A stretch of DNA of 64,000 nucleotides, taken from the NCBI RefSeq assembly GCF_008831285.2, contig NC_045144.1, positions 3,466,268 to 3,530,267 on the forward strand. The letters run 5' to 3'. Origin of the DNA: Nymphaea colorata. Lineage: Eukaryota; Streptophyta; Magnoliopsida; Nymphaeales; Nymphaeaceae. A program made the translations under genes and the position numbers. Position 1 is the stretch's first letter. Every line of letters begins with the position of its first letter. The notes below the pieces were generated by a model that made no database searches, was not told the DNA's origin, and was given only the letters and a program-made list of their open reading frames with translations. Positions 26,501-33,760 of this stretch are shown piece after piece.

Positions 26501-28206
26501 ACAATCTATATGATAATTAGGGTGAAGACTTTAGAGCTGCTGCTGCTGCTGCCCTTCTTGTAACAACCTGATTCACTCTTACACTGGACTTAGGCTCTTA
26601 GTCTCATGGATCCTGACCAGCTCCCTAGCAGCTTCGGTTCTGATCCCAAAATCACTAGGAACTAGGACAACCAATCACTTAGCAACCCTCTTTATGCTTC
26701 CCATGATTCTTCACAATCTTACATATGAGACTAAATTTTTGAGGTGTTACGCCTCCTCTTCCTCCTTTTTGTGTATTTTTCTTTTTACTTTCTCTTTATT
26801 TTCTAATAATCTACTTGGCCTATTCAAGAACTCATAGTAAAAATCCTTCATGATATCAGAGCCAGGTTGCTGAAGCTATATTATTTTGACAGTGAAGAGT
26901 GTAAGCTCTAATCCCTGTGAGAAGGGCACCAAGAAGAACAGAAACAAAGAGAACTGCACAAAAAATTAAGGGGAAACCAAATGCAAAGGAAAGTAGGGTC
27001 TTTCTTAATCACCAATTAGTCTCAAAACAAAGACGAGAGCCCTTTTTAAACGTGCTAAACCCTAAATTCGAATTGGATCTCAGGTCTCAAAATGAGAAGG
27101 TTGAAACCCGAAGAAACATGGGAATATCCAAATAAGATTAAATACAAGCTATCCTAAGATCTAGAATGGATCAGTCTGGGGCCCAGCCTGCTAAGCCATA
27201 AGTCATACTATGTGACAAGGTCATCTGCCATTCATCTAAGCATGATCCTTGGAAGGCCTTCAATCGGTTTATCAGTCTCCAGTAGATGGAGGGATTGGTG
27301 ATAATACATCAAAGTCTCAATGGCATTACCTTCCTCCTATGGATTCATCCATTCCTTTGGGGTTTCCTTTTGAGGCCACCTTTAGATTCCATCCTCTTGG
27401 TATACCTTCTTAGGCTGCCTCTCTTCTTCTATCACGCCTGTTGCTTCCACAAGGTTTCTGCACTGATTCTATGTCATTTCCTCATTTTGTGGGGTCCTTT
27501 CATCACTTGCCTGACACCTAAATTTTGTTGCTTATGTATGTCAATGTACTTTCACTCATGCACGACATCAATGTGAAGCCTCATGTTTTCATACCAACAC
27601 CCTCCATATTATTGAAAGGCAGTTTTCTCCATGTATATGGGTTAAACTATTGTGCTTGAAGTTGGCAAAGGTCAGCTCCCTGTGTGCTCTAGCCTGTCTT
27701 GGTTAATGATGTCGGTGTCAATTGACTCGTGGTTTCGTACAACATGCATAATTTGGTTAACTGTTAGCAAAATTTATCAACATGGTACATCCCTCTAGCT
27801 TGTCTATGCACTTTATCACTTTAGCAGATCCTTTGAACCTTGAATGACTTATCTTGACTAAGATGAACTTTGACTCATCTTCTGACATGTTTGTTCCCCA
27901 TTTTTGTGTTTCTCGAGTGACTGATAAATTGTCACTGCTTTTCTTGTTGAATATAGAAGAAGCCACAGATATTGTACAAGTAATACTCTGAATTTCATCA
28001 CTTTCCTGTCATATATTTTCTCAGCTAGGATTCAAGGTTTTGTATCTAGAGAATTTACATCGATGGAGATTCCCAGTTTTTCATGTGGTGGTTTCTACAG
28101 GTCTACTTCATTCCAAGGGAAACTTCTTAAACATAATCTAGATCCGCTAGTTGTTGATGCTCTAAAGGATCTTAAGCAACAGTTATCTAACAATCAATCG
28201 AGATGA
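5480..28206 (+). CDS. YacP-like NYN-domain protein gene, 3' part (five exons)
   Basis: Five exons join without a frame break: 5480-5534, 6143-6226, 12209-12247, 24619-24665 and 28101-28206. The joined C-terminal product reads VDVIFTGETCADAWIEKE, then VVALKEDGCPKVWVVTSD, then GAFVWSCKALISE, VKSSQKEFEQILHES and a tail with FQGKLLKHNLDP. This is the pattern of the plant YacP/Rae1-like NYN (PIN-fold) family, whose bacterial member is a ribosome-associated endoribonuclease. Acidic residues expected in the metal site (ETCADAWIE and VTSD) are present. All introns have GT and AG ends. Upstream exons with the N-terminal part of the domain are not visible and should lie left of 5480 or outside the window. 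The introns are swollen by retroelements. The plant protein's function is inferred from the family only. Confidence 0.78.
6143..6226 (+). CDS. YacP-like gene, exon with KVWVVTSD motif
   Basis: An 84-nt exon between a TGTACAG acceptor and a GTAGGT donor. It encodes 28 residues in phase 0: VVALKEDGCPKVWVVTSD, then SCQQKAAHGA. VTSD holds a conserved acidic residue of the NYN/PIN fold. A 17-nt piece of this exon recurs at 7842-7858 (see findings). Confidence 0.8.
6560..7616. mobile_element. hAT-like non-autonomous element that captured a host gene fragment
   Basis: The left end (CATGTTATATGTATCATACGATAC, at 6560) and the right end (complement of CAATGTTGTAAAAGG, at 7616) match the ends of the two large hAT elements at 37972-44902. 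Subterminal GTATC(G/A)TACGATAC palindromes at 6575-6735 and 7555-7570 match too. The flanks ATTAAAAG and CTAAGAAG agree at five of eight positions, compatible with an old 8-bp duplication. Instead of transposase, the interior (6750-7217) holds an acetyltransferase pseudogene on the minus strand. The element lies in a YacP-like gene intron. Confidence 0.65.
6750..7217 (-). pseudogene. GNAT-family N-acetyltransferase pseudogene captured in a hAT-like element
   Basis: On the minus strand from about 7215 downward, broken frames reproduce a plant single-domain GNAT acetyltransferase. They run in order: an LRPFELADLLDVMAWLVDDP start, then HPWAKAICLNGHPI near 7060-7020, IERCRGEIWYAL near 6980-6945, a KGITTEAVKMA stretch near 6925-6895, and the C-terminal block GSQRVLEKAGFIKEGLLRKY near 6826-6767. 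The last two are the acetyl-CoA-binding and C-terminal segments typical of these proteins. At least two frameshifts and in-frame stops break it. Base composition here is more GC-rich than the surrounding intron, as for a coding sequence brought from elsewhere. It has no function as a protein as it stands. Confidence 0.75.
7858..8412 (+). pseudogene. Ty1/copia pol C-terminus (RNase H), element A
   Basis: Encodes the end of a copia polyprotein: YTDADWGGDPNNRHSTTG, SLSSTEAEYRAMA, a CCDSKSAIYIASN block, FHERTKHIEMDCHYVREE and the QLGDFFTKAL tail, then a stop at 8410-8412. A polypurine tract (TTTGAGGGGGGG) directly precedes the LTR at 8426. Gag, protease, integrase and most of the reverse transcriptase are missing. 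The fragment begins abruptly at a 17-nt stretch shared with the nearby YacP-like exon. It is close in sequence to element D (19.2-20.1 kb). Confidence 0.85.
8426..8900 (+). repeat. 3' LTR of copia element A
   Basis: Starts TGTTAG right after the polypurine tract. It contains a perfect hairpin, CCAACGGCTAGA and TCTAGCCGTTGG separated by TT (8628-8653), a TATATATA box-like stretch near 8704, and pyrimidine-rich DNA near 8530-8600. The 3' end near 8900 is uncertain, because the next copia fragment begins there. Confidence 0.65.
8901..9896 (+). pseudogene. Ty1/copia pol fragment (reverse transcriptase C-half and RNase H), element B
   Basis: Starts within the reverse transcriptase at LFVYVDDMIVTG (YVDD catalytic motif) and continues through KDLGKLRYFLGIEIA, YQRLVGKLIYLTLTRPDI, SDANWASCADTRRSTTGYC, AEAEYRAVA, YCDNKSTINLANNP and HVEIDRHFIRERI. 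It ends in LEGEC plus a stop at 9894-9896. One in-frame stop at 9357-9359 (MK*NLGKGLLY) breaks it. Gag to the first half of the RT is absent. It abuts the LTR of element A. It is closely related to element C at 14.2-16.1 kb. Confidence 0.88.
9891..10131 (+). repeat. 3' LTR of copia element B
   Basis: Begins TGTTGACGG after the polypurine tract CTTGAGGGGGAG and ends GTTCCTACA, so it has the TG...CA ends of copia LTRs, 241 bp. It aligns with the LTRs at 14062 and 16138, including a TACATCGTGT block and a CGTGTTyCTACA end. Confidence 0.8.
10132..11404. repeat. GC-richer unassigned segment with three degenerate repeat units
   Basis: This stretch is clearly richer in GC than the flanking intron and has no sustained coding frame. 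Units near 10380-10560, 10560-10790 and 10790-11000 each contain a (T)GTAAGCTGCTG- or ATCTGCTG-like start and an ACCCCCTA...AACAGGGGTTCC-like pair able to form a hairpin; the last copy keeps only the CCCCCTATAG half. It could be the non-coding interior of a retroelement or a captured sequence. I do not recognise it. Confidence 0.4.
11405..12208. other. Intron sequence of the YacP-like gene
   Basis: AT-rich unique-looking intron with no recognisable element. It ends at the CTGAAG acceptor before 12209. Confidence 0.5.
12209..12247 (+). CDS. YacP-like gene, 13-codon exon
   Basis: Reads GAFVWSCKALISE in phase 0 after an AAG acceptor and is followed by a GTAAGT donor, the consensus. It is a typical short internal exon of this family. 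The position fits between the HGA end of the previous exon and VKSSQKE of the next. Confidence 0.75.
12756..14061 (-). pseudogene. Ty1/copia pol fragment (integrase tail to reverse transcriptase), element E'
   Basis: On the minus strand, reading down from 14061: an FVHVFGPNR...GYHSHQ integrase tail, a low-complexity linker, SHVVCIDHVSTNLNQFIH, a CDVVGFKWVF-type RT start, and VARLGTIKLI. It continues through LHAWFHKL, VVCVDDIILTGDND (VDD) and KDLGQLRYFLSIEIAK, where it stops near 12760. Several frameshifts are present. The left boundary merges with intron DNA. The right boundary is the LTR of element C at 14062, which appears to have inserted here. It overlaps in content with element E (20.5-23.4 kb), so it is a second copy and not its severed end. 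Confidence 0.8.
14062..14195 (+). repeat. Truncated copia LTR at the left edge of element C
   Basis: Begins TGTTGACGGG and follows the LTR at 9891 for about 130 bp (GTCCTAATTAGGrC, ACTTATATC, GAGAGAGTGT). It then passes directly into integrase coding sequence. The primer-binding site, gag, protease and integrase start are missing, so an internal deletion has joined LTR to integrase. Confidence 0.7.
14203..16143 (+). pseudogene. Ty1/copia pol (integrase core, reverse transcriptase, RNase H), element C
   Basis: Integrase core comes first: DVWGPSGIHSRGG, FIDDYSRCTFVYLL and FRSDNAHEY, with TPPQNGVAERKN near 14490. A stop at 14704-14706 and a deletion follow. GYSSTQKS is then joined straight to DGIDYLETFAPVAKLKTVRV, losing the integrase tail and the RT amino end. 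After that the RT and RNase H are open for 474 codons (14719-16143): DVKNAFLNGHLEEEVYM, LVYVDDMIVTGSDEEE, KDLGKLRYFLGIEIA, SDADWAGCTDTRRSTTGYC and HVEIDRHFIRERI, ending LEGEC. It is younger-looking than the other copies, having the longest open pol. The polypurine tract (CTTGAGGGGGAG) precedes the LTR at 16138. Confidence 0.9.
16138..16420 (+). repeat. 3' LTR of copia element C
   Basis: 283 bp, TGTTAGAATATG...GTGTTTCTACA. It aligns at its 3' half with the LTR of element B. It includes a GGTACC/GGTACC-flanked GC-rich part (16180-16222). Confidence 0.8.
16536..20079 (+). pseudogene. Ty1/copia gag-pol, element D (lacks 5' LTR)
   Basis: Gag starts at ATGGAGGACTCC (16536): GTNYTLWAKCLEMHIKGKYL, then a stop. 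The nucleocapsid zinc knuckle CHFCHEPGHI...RSCPKL near 16866 is broken by a TGA. Protease has LLDSGASFHMTP near 17220. The pre-integrase motif HQRLGHPNIRKLS is near 17622 and the integrase core is 17795-18676 (DVWGPSPIMSKGG, RTDSGGEY, LQQNGLSERK). In the RT, YTQEYGIDYEETF and QMDVKNAFLNGD run to SLYGLKQAPKAWF, after which about 20 residues are missing. A short repeat (19029-19090) lies before LLYVDDMIITGSDKE. RNase H (YTDADWGGNPNDRHSTTG, then QLADFFTKPL) is 19234-20079 with one TGA at 19771. The copy is dead. It begins about 115 bp after element C's LTR, without an LTR or PBS of its own. Confidence 0.9.
20057..20460 (+). repeat. 3' LTR of copia element D
   Basis: TGTTAAGAAATAAG follows a short purine stretch (CCGTGGG), and the LTR ends near TATTCACA where element E begins. 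It contains (TTTTCTTT)-rich DNA at 20110-20210 and two nested pairs of GCCGTTGG/CCAACGGC, able to fold into a stem (20222-20278). The same motif occurs in the LTR of element A. A TATATATAT stretch sits near 20318. Confidence 0.7.
20461..23375 (-). pseudogene. Ty1/copia gag-pol, element E (5' two thirds)
   Basis: Reads right to left from an ATG at 23375. Gag: KLDGHNYEIWSRMYMMSVVG, then MSWIMNSMQSDIASTLAYYM and an ELSQYFASVKETYKRLEAL stretch. A zinc-knuckle-like CGKLGHLEDRCWNKHG is near 22590-22540. Protease: VWIIDCGASKHFSS near 22270 (DCGA in place of the usual DSGA). Pre-integrase: YLWHLRLGHPSLSKL near 21890. Integrase: CPHTSQQNGIAKRK near 21510. RT start: CDVVGSKWVFTIKYLSNG, then YTQTHGVDFFETFSPMARMG at 20470, where the LTR of element D cuts it. 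Several frameshifts and stops. Same family as E' at 12756-14061. Confidence 0.88.
23376..24180 (-). other. Probable leader and LTR region of element E
   Basis: No genes. It contains an exact-period 68-bp tandem duplication at 23696-23763 and 23764-23831 (CCCACGCTTAGCA...GCGACAAGGAAGAAGACT), a CAGTAAGCAGATGA-type repeat near 23425-23500, and an (AG)n run at 24139-24160. A clear tRNA primer-binding site was not found, so the LTR edges are not set. Confidence 0.45.
24619..24665 (+). CDS. YacP-like gene, exon VKSSQKEFEQILHES
   Basis: Starts after a TTGTGTTAG acceptor and ends in AG before GTTTGT. It has 15 codons plus two bases that join the G of the next exon to make an arginine codon. The exon lies after 12.4 kb of intron filled with copia elements, yet stays in frame. 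Confidence 0.75.
24897..24990 (+). repeat. LTR-like scrap beginning TGTAACGACC
   Basis: TGTAACGACCCAATT...GCAGCTTTGGTTCCAGCCCCCCAAAA resembles the start of the LTR-like sequence at 26559 (TGTAACAACC...GCAGCTTCGGTTCTGATCCCAAAA). The two are probably remnants of one LTR family. Confidence 0.4.
25780..25930. repeat. Cluster of short hairpins around a recurring GTCAA motif
   Basis: A perfect 13-bp stem with a two-base CA loop lies at 25831-25858 (AGTCGGGTGCGGT and its complement). It is followed by ACTTGCGT/ACGCAAGT with a CAA loop at 25887-25905, and by GTACGGT/ACTGTAC with a CA loop near 25909-25924. GTCAA(C) recurs every 20-29 bp. It is GC-rich in an AT-rich intron. Confidence 0.6.
26031..26157. 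repeat. Imperfect tandem repeat, about 60-bp unit
   Basis: Three partial copies of CTGCTCTCTCTCTGAT...CCTCCACCAGCAGCATC.TCTTCGTC.GGC follow each other. The long minus-strand open frame over it is low-complexity and not judged a gene. Confidence 0.6.
26559..26866 (+). mobile_element. LTR relic with a primer-binding-site-like sequence
   Basis: TGTAACAACC (26559) to CCTTCA (26850) has TG...CA ends, 292 bp. Immediately after it TGATATCAGAGCCAGG (26851-26866) matches the initiator-methionine-tRNA primer-binding site TGGTATCAGAGC used by plant copia elements, with one change. Downstream to 27390 there is no recognisable gag, so it is a stub. Confidence 0.5.
28101..28206 (+). CDS. YacP-like gene, terminal exon
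   Basis: Follows a TTTCTACAG acceptor. The first G completes an arginine codon, then STSFQGKLLKHNLDP, VVDALKDLKQQLS and NNQSR precede a TGA at 28204-28206. The LLKHNLDP...VDALKDLR-like end is characteristic of this family's C-terminus. An intact second copy is at 62570-62675 on the other strand. Confidence 0.8.
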
Positions 28207-29049
28207 TCAGTTCCTAGTTTCTGGTGCGATTTCCTCTATGTTCTATACAAGTAGCTCTGCAAACTATTCAATAATCTGTAAACTTTCTTTAATTTATGTA
28301 AATAATCGTAGAAATGCAATGTAAGGTAAAAGCAGTGACTGATTGAATTAATTTGATCATTTCTTGTTTGATGATTTGAAGAGCATGAAGGCTGTGATCT
28401 GGAGTTATCATTGTGACATTACAATCGTGTTTTCCATCTTTTGACATGGGGAACCACGATGAATCTCACATAGGTTTCACGAAAATCACCTATAAATGTT
28501 TAAATGGATGTTGGAAAGACTGGACTGTAATATCACCTCTCCTCATGTACCATTTGAGGGAAAACATGCCTTCCAAGCAAAGTTGGTATTTTAACCACAA
28601 AAATGCTGCTAGATATTGGATTTTTGAATTTCGTTTACTTTAGTGATCAGTTTGATAATAAAATCTGAACATACTCAACATGGACTCTACAAAAAATCAC
28701 CTAGTTAAGTGCTCAAGTGGATGTTGGAAAGACTGGTTTGGGGATATCAATGCGCTGCCTAATGTGGCATTTCGAAGAAATAATGTAATACCTCATGATA
28801 ACAGACTCTAGAATAGTTTTGTATTGATGATGTTGAGAATTTTACAAAGTAGCCCACTATTAGTTGTCTTGATTCGAACTATTTTGAGTTGTGAAACAAA
28901 GTTGGCAATCAAACTGGTTTGAGGTCATGTCAATGAAATTGTTACCGAAGTCAAGTTCAACGCTAGAATCAAAGTTTCACACCTTGTATTGGAGAACTTA
29001 AAAAATGGCATTATATTAATAAAATTGGAATCCTTGAGGATTTTATAAA

Positions 29050-29285
29050 CATTGGGACGTTTTCATACACCAATAGCTAGTGGGTCTCCTGCATGCTACG
29101 GTTGCGCAATTTTTTTATTGTTCCAGATCCCTATGCGTTTACGTCGCCCTGATTTGACGCTCAGGTGGGCCTAATGAATTGTTTCCAATTACTTAAACTT
29201 GTTTATAATGGATCTAACCCCATGGATGTACTCAAGAAATCTCGAACTACGTTATTGGGAATAAAAGTGCGGAAATCTAATATAT
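29050..29285 (+). pseudogene. Possible exon remnant of an unrecognised gene (left copy)
   Basis: One frame reads FFIVPDPYAFTSP, a stop, then FDAQVGLMNCFQLLKLVYN and PMDVLKKS. The inverted partner at 61521-61732 has the same protein without the stop (PDPHAFISSSFDALVGLMKC). The protein-like conservation suggests a former exon, but I do not recognise the family. Confidence 0.3.
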
Positions 29286-30419
29286 AGATCAGATTTTATA
29301 AAAATGAATTTTTATTTAACCTTTAAAGTTGTCAGCTCATAAAATTTGACTGACTTACACAATTTATTTTTTATTTTCTCTTTCAGTTATATTTTTAACA
29401 ATTTGAGTAAATTCATATAGTTGGATTCCTTGGGAATTAATAAGTTCAAGTGGCCAGAAAAGTTGAGTGATCCTCTGGAACATTTATATATATGTCATTT
29501 CTCACACTTCGTTCTTGTCACCTTATTATTGAGCACTACTAATGTTATATTCCATAAATCCAGCTGTATAAATGGATATAAAATTTATAATATTAATAGG
29601 AAAACGAAAATCAAAAGTTTAATCTAATTTTAAGTATAGTAAGTTCACATTACTTATTAGACTCGTGCCTGTCTTTCAATAAACCGTTTAGTTAACTCTA
29701 AATGCCAAAAATGACTTCTTGCCTTTTTCCATTACTATTATCCATTAATCACCTTTTCCTCCCCGCCCATCCAATATAAGAACAAACACCGGGAAATGGA
29801 ATCCTCCAAACCCGTTCCATTAGTCTCTTTGTGGGGGATGTAAATGGTTCAATTTGGAAGAGAATCTAGCTTTATCACACTGACTTAATCAGATTCTATG
29901 TAGTTACATTCAAACTTGAAAATCAAATTCATTCTTATTTTTTAAGGAAAATCTGAATCCAATGAGAATATATATTATCCAAATTGGTTCCTATGGATTT
30001 CGATTGATATCGGGTCTAAATTCAGTTGTGAAACTGCCTACTTCTTATTAGAAATCAAGTCTAGTTTCTTTACCAGAACCTGCTAAATAGTTCAGATTTG
30101 GATCAATAGTTAGATATATTTGATCCAACGACATCTCTGTCTCTTCCTAAAACTGGAAAAACATTCTTAAACGCATTCTGTTAATTCAATTATTATAAGC
30201 ATTTATGACTAATCCTTGCTAGGAAAACGCATCAGGCACTTTGAGCATTAACGGCTTTCTGAAAGGCAAAATTTTGTTATACATATATACTAAAAACATT
30301 TGTAGTCCTCTCTGCCGCCATCTTCTCTCTCTCTCTCTCTACGGGGCTTCGAGTAGAGCCAGAGTAGAGGATCGTCGTGCTCAACTGCTGGATGGGCGGT
30401 AACATAAGCTCCAACATCC

Positions 30420-33400
30420 CTTTACTTAATATCATTTTGGTCCCTACCATCCTCCGCCTTCCACCTTGCCTCCCCTACCAGTTCCTTCAATGAGTAACCA
30501 TCTCCTTCCCTCCTCTTTTGCCGCATACTACTTCCTTCGGCTCCCCCCTGGAACTTCCCGCTGGGACACCGCAACTTCACCATTCTTGTTTCTCTAGTGA
30601 TTGCTGCTTCAACTGGCAACCATCTCTAATCTTTGGCAAGGCTGCTTTAAGCCAGCGATTAGATCAGTGGGAGGCATTCTTTTGCTATGGTGCTCAGACC
30701 TGTAAGTCTCTCTGGTCAATATTGGCACCTTCATTCTTCACAGGACCGTCTTTCTTTCTTACCACTGTTTATGGGCCGGTTATTGGGTTGCGGCGAGTGC
30801 TCTTTTGGACTAACCTCACCCGCATCATGTACATTTTCGGGGAAGCACTGGCGCATGTTCTTATTGGCAATTTCAATTACTTGTTAACCGTTGATGACTC
30901 CAATCCCCCCACTGCCCTTAATTCAGCTATTCGTGGATTTCAACAATTCATTCAACTTCGTCTATTGTGCCCACTTCCTATCGTTGGTAGTAGGTACTCT
31001 TGGACCAATGAGCTGACACGACCGTATCTTTGGCTTCTAGATCGCATTTTGGTGTCTCAGAGCATTCTGGACCATTTCCTTGATATTAAGATGCAGTTGG
31101 TTGTGCTTTCACTGCCTGATCATTGGGTCCTTACTATTTTTTTGGGCTACTCCTTCTCTACGTATCGTCGCTTCGCTTTCGAACAACGGTGGCTTCAACA
31201 TGTCTTTGCCAGTTCTCGGCTCCAACATGTCTTTGCCAGTTCTCGGCTCCAACATGTCTCTGTTCCTTGGGCGGCTATTGCAATCACATATTTGGGCCTC
31301 GCTTAGGGATTATCGAGTGTCCAAATTTCAGTGCTTCATTGCTTGGGAGGAGGAGCTTCGGGTCAAATTTGATCCGACACCACCTATGGATGACGTCCAA
31401 CTAATTCTGATCAAACAAAGGATTAACGATCTCTCTTTGCTTATTAATGATTGGCGAGCTAAGGAGGATATCAAATGGAAGGCGCTTTCCAAATGGCTTA
31501 CGTTTGGCGACCATAATACTAGATTTTACCACCAGATGGCATCCCACAAGCACCGTAAGAGCTTCACGCCATTCCTGATCATTGACGACATTCAGTACAA
31601 TGCCGACTATTGCCTAACAACAGCGAGAAACTTCTTCCAAAAACCTTTCTCCTTTATTCAGGCTGATGTGGGTCGTATTTGACCTCTGGCTATTCGACTT
31701 TATCTTTTCACGAGGCTTGCTTGTTGCAGATACGCCCCCAAACCTGATGGATTACAAGTGGATCTTCCTACATTTTTGGGACATCGTGAAATTAGATCTA
31801 GTTCAGCTTTTCAGGGAATTCTACTTCAACGCCTTGGTATCTAGACCTTTTCATTGCTGCATCCATCTTAACCCCCAAAGAGGAGGCTGCCCTGGACATC
31901 AACAAATTCCGGCCTATTGCAGTTCTTGGGGCACTGTATCATATCATCCCAAGGTCTTTGTGAATGGTTTCGGGAGGGTGACTCAGAAGCTTATCTCTCC
32001 TTCCCAATTTGCATTCATTCACATTCTCGCTAATGAGATTTTAAATTCTATGGAGATAAGTGGACGCTCTTACTTTCTCCTTAAGATGGATCTCAAGAAA
32101 GCTTATGACTCCGTCCAATGGGATTCCTTATTTCAATCTTTGTCACTTATGGGTTTTGGCCCTTGTTCGATATCTAGGATTAGAGAACTGGTCACTAAAA
32201 CTGAGGCTTGGGCTTGCGTTAATGGGCAGGTGGAACCTGCATTCAAGCTTAAATTGGGACTGCAGCAGGGTCGTCCACTTTCTCCTCCCCTTTTCAACAG
32301 TGTTGCCGAAGCCCGTATGTCCTCATCTAACGAGCGAATGACCATCATGTGCTTACACCTGTCACTTTCCATGGGTTCTGAGACAACCTTCTCCAATATG
32401 ATGACAATGTGCTTCTCTTTGGGGAAGCTTTTCTTCCACAATTGATTCCTATGCTAACTATTTGTAAAGTGTTTCATGCTCTGACAGGTATCTAGGTCAA
32501 TGAAGCGAAGAGCAAACTCATGGTTGTTAATGAGGATGTCCAAATCCGGGCTATTGCATTTTAAGTTTCAACATTGCCTCCCTGGAATCTACTTTCACCT
32601 ACCTTGGTCTCCAACTTCAACTTCCACAGATCTCCTCTACCGCGTGGAACGGGATTTTCCAACAAGATGCAGAACAGATTCTCTTTGAAAACGCACTATC
32701 TGTCTATGGCCAGCCGCATGACCTTGATTAAGCATCTCCTCAGTTCTATTCCACACCACTTGATGTATGTTCACTTCATGCCACCTCTCATTGTCAAGCA
32801 AATGGAAGCCCTCGTCCTCGTGTGCAACTTCCTTTGGCAAGATGACCTCGACCACCCTAAGAAACATCTTTCTTGCTTGTCCGATGTAATTCATCTCTTG
32901 GCACATGGTGGCTTTAGCATCCCGTCGCTTAAGATGCATAATGTAGCGCTTTTGGTGAAATGATGGCATGCACTTTTCCATTCTCCTTGTGACTGGGCTT
33001 TATTTTTGCGTAATGGGTATGACCTACATACAGAAAGGCGAAAGCTCCTGGGTTCCTGACCAACAACAAATCTAATCTTTGGATCCCTACCTTCCTCCTC
33101 TTCAGAGACCGCAATGATGACCCTTCTCGTGGTGATTCTTGCTTCGAGTGGCCTCCGCCTCTTCCGGGTCATTCACACTGGCCAAAGTCTTATCTTTCCA
33201 TTCTTCTCCCCAGGCGTTCCATAGTTCTCTAATAAGGATGTTCTCTAGGGCCGTGGTCCACCCCCTTTCGCTGTTTTATTGGCTTGGCTTATTCTTCATA
33301 GGAAGGTACAAACCCATGATATTCTCCAACGCTGTGGCTTCCATATTCCCAGTTGTGAACTTTACCTTCAGCATGTGGAGACAATTGAGTACCTCTTGTG

Positions 33401-33760
33401 GACCTGCCCTCTTATGCAGCATCTATGTCTTTCTTGGTTAGTGGTTGAAGTTCGGTCCTCCTTGCTCCTTCGCCACATTATACTTTTGCTGTCGCTTTTC
33501 TAAGGAGGGCTGCTTGCTCTCGCGTATCTAGCTTTTTATAACTTGGTGGATAGTGTGAAATGCTAATCCTTGCCACTCGCATTAAGTGTGATGTTGAGTC
33601 TTTACCTACCTACTTGGGATCTCCTTTCTCTGCACCTTTTGTCTCTTTTGTAAGCCAACACCATCTTTCTCTCGGTGTTTTCATATTTCTGTACCTTGCG
33701 CTCGTGTTAGGCTGCGGCGTTCTTGTGTAATGTCAATAGATGTGTTTCTTCCAAATTAAA
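30420..33760 (+). mobile_element. Degraded LINE (L1-type non-LTR retrotransposon), 5'-truncated
   Basis: ORF2 in several frames. Endonuclease part (about 30640-31140): TVYGPVIGLRRVLFW, then LIGNFNYLL (GNFN for the usual GDFN), YSWTNELTRPYL, LDRILVSQ and PDHWVL. Reverse transcriptase (31880-32430): NKFRPIAVLG, LKMDLKKAYDSVQWD, LQQGRPLSPPLF and YDDNVLLFGEA (for FADD...). Linker: LLSSIPHHLMYVHFMPP at about 32736. A C-terminal zinc-binding domain follows at 33270-33440: HRKVQTHDILQRCGF, then CELYLQHVETIEYLLWTCPL. A 27-bp unit is repeated about 2.3 times at 31192-31258. Frameshifts throughout, no ORF1, no clear poly(A) tail. The 3' edge is approximate. Confidence 0.88.

Larger units (their letters stand above)
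27391..29475 (+). repeat. Left arm of a large inverted duplication (partner about 60300-63383)
   Basis: Read forward, this segment aligns throughout with the reverse complement of 63383 down to about 60300, once the insertion at 60549-61520 is removed. Anchors include CTTCTTAGGCTGCCTCTCTT (27408; partner near 63368), the YacP-like exon (28101-28206; partner 62570-62675), CTCCTGCATGCTACGGTTG (29086; partner near 61660) and CCTTGGGAATTAATAAGTTC (29428; partner near 60345). Similarity stops shortly after 29475. Numerous small differences show that the copies are not very recent. Confidence 0.9.
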
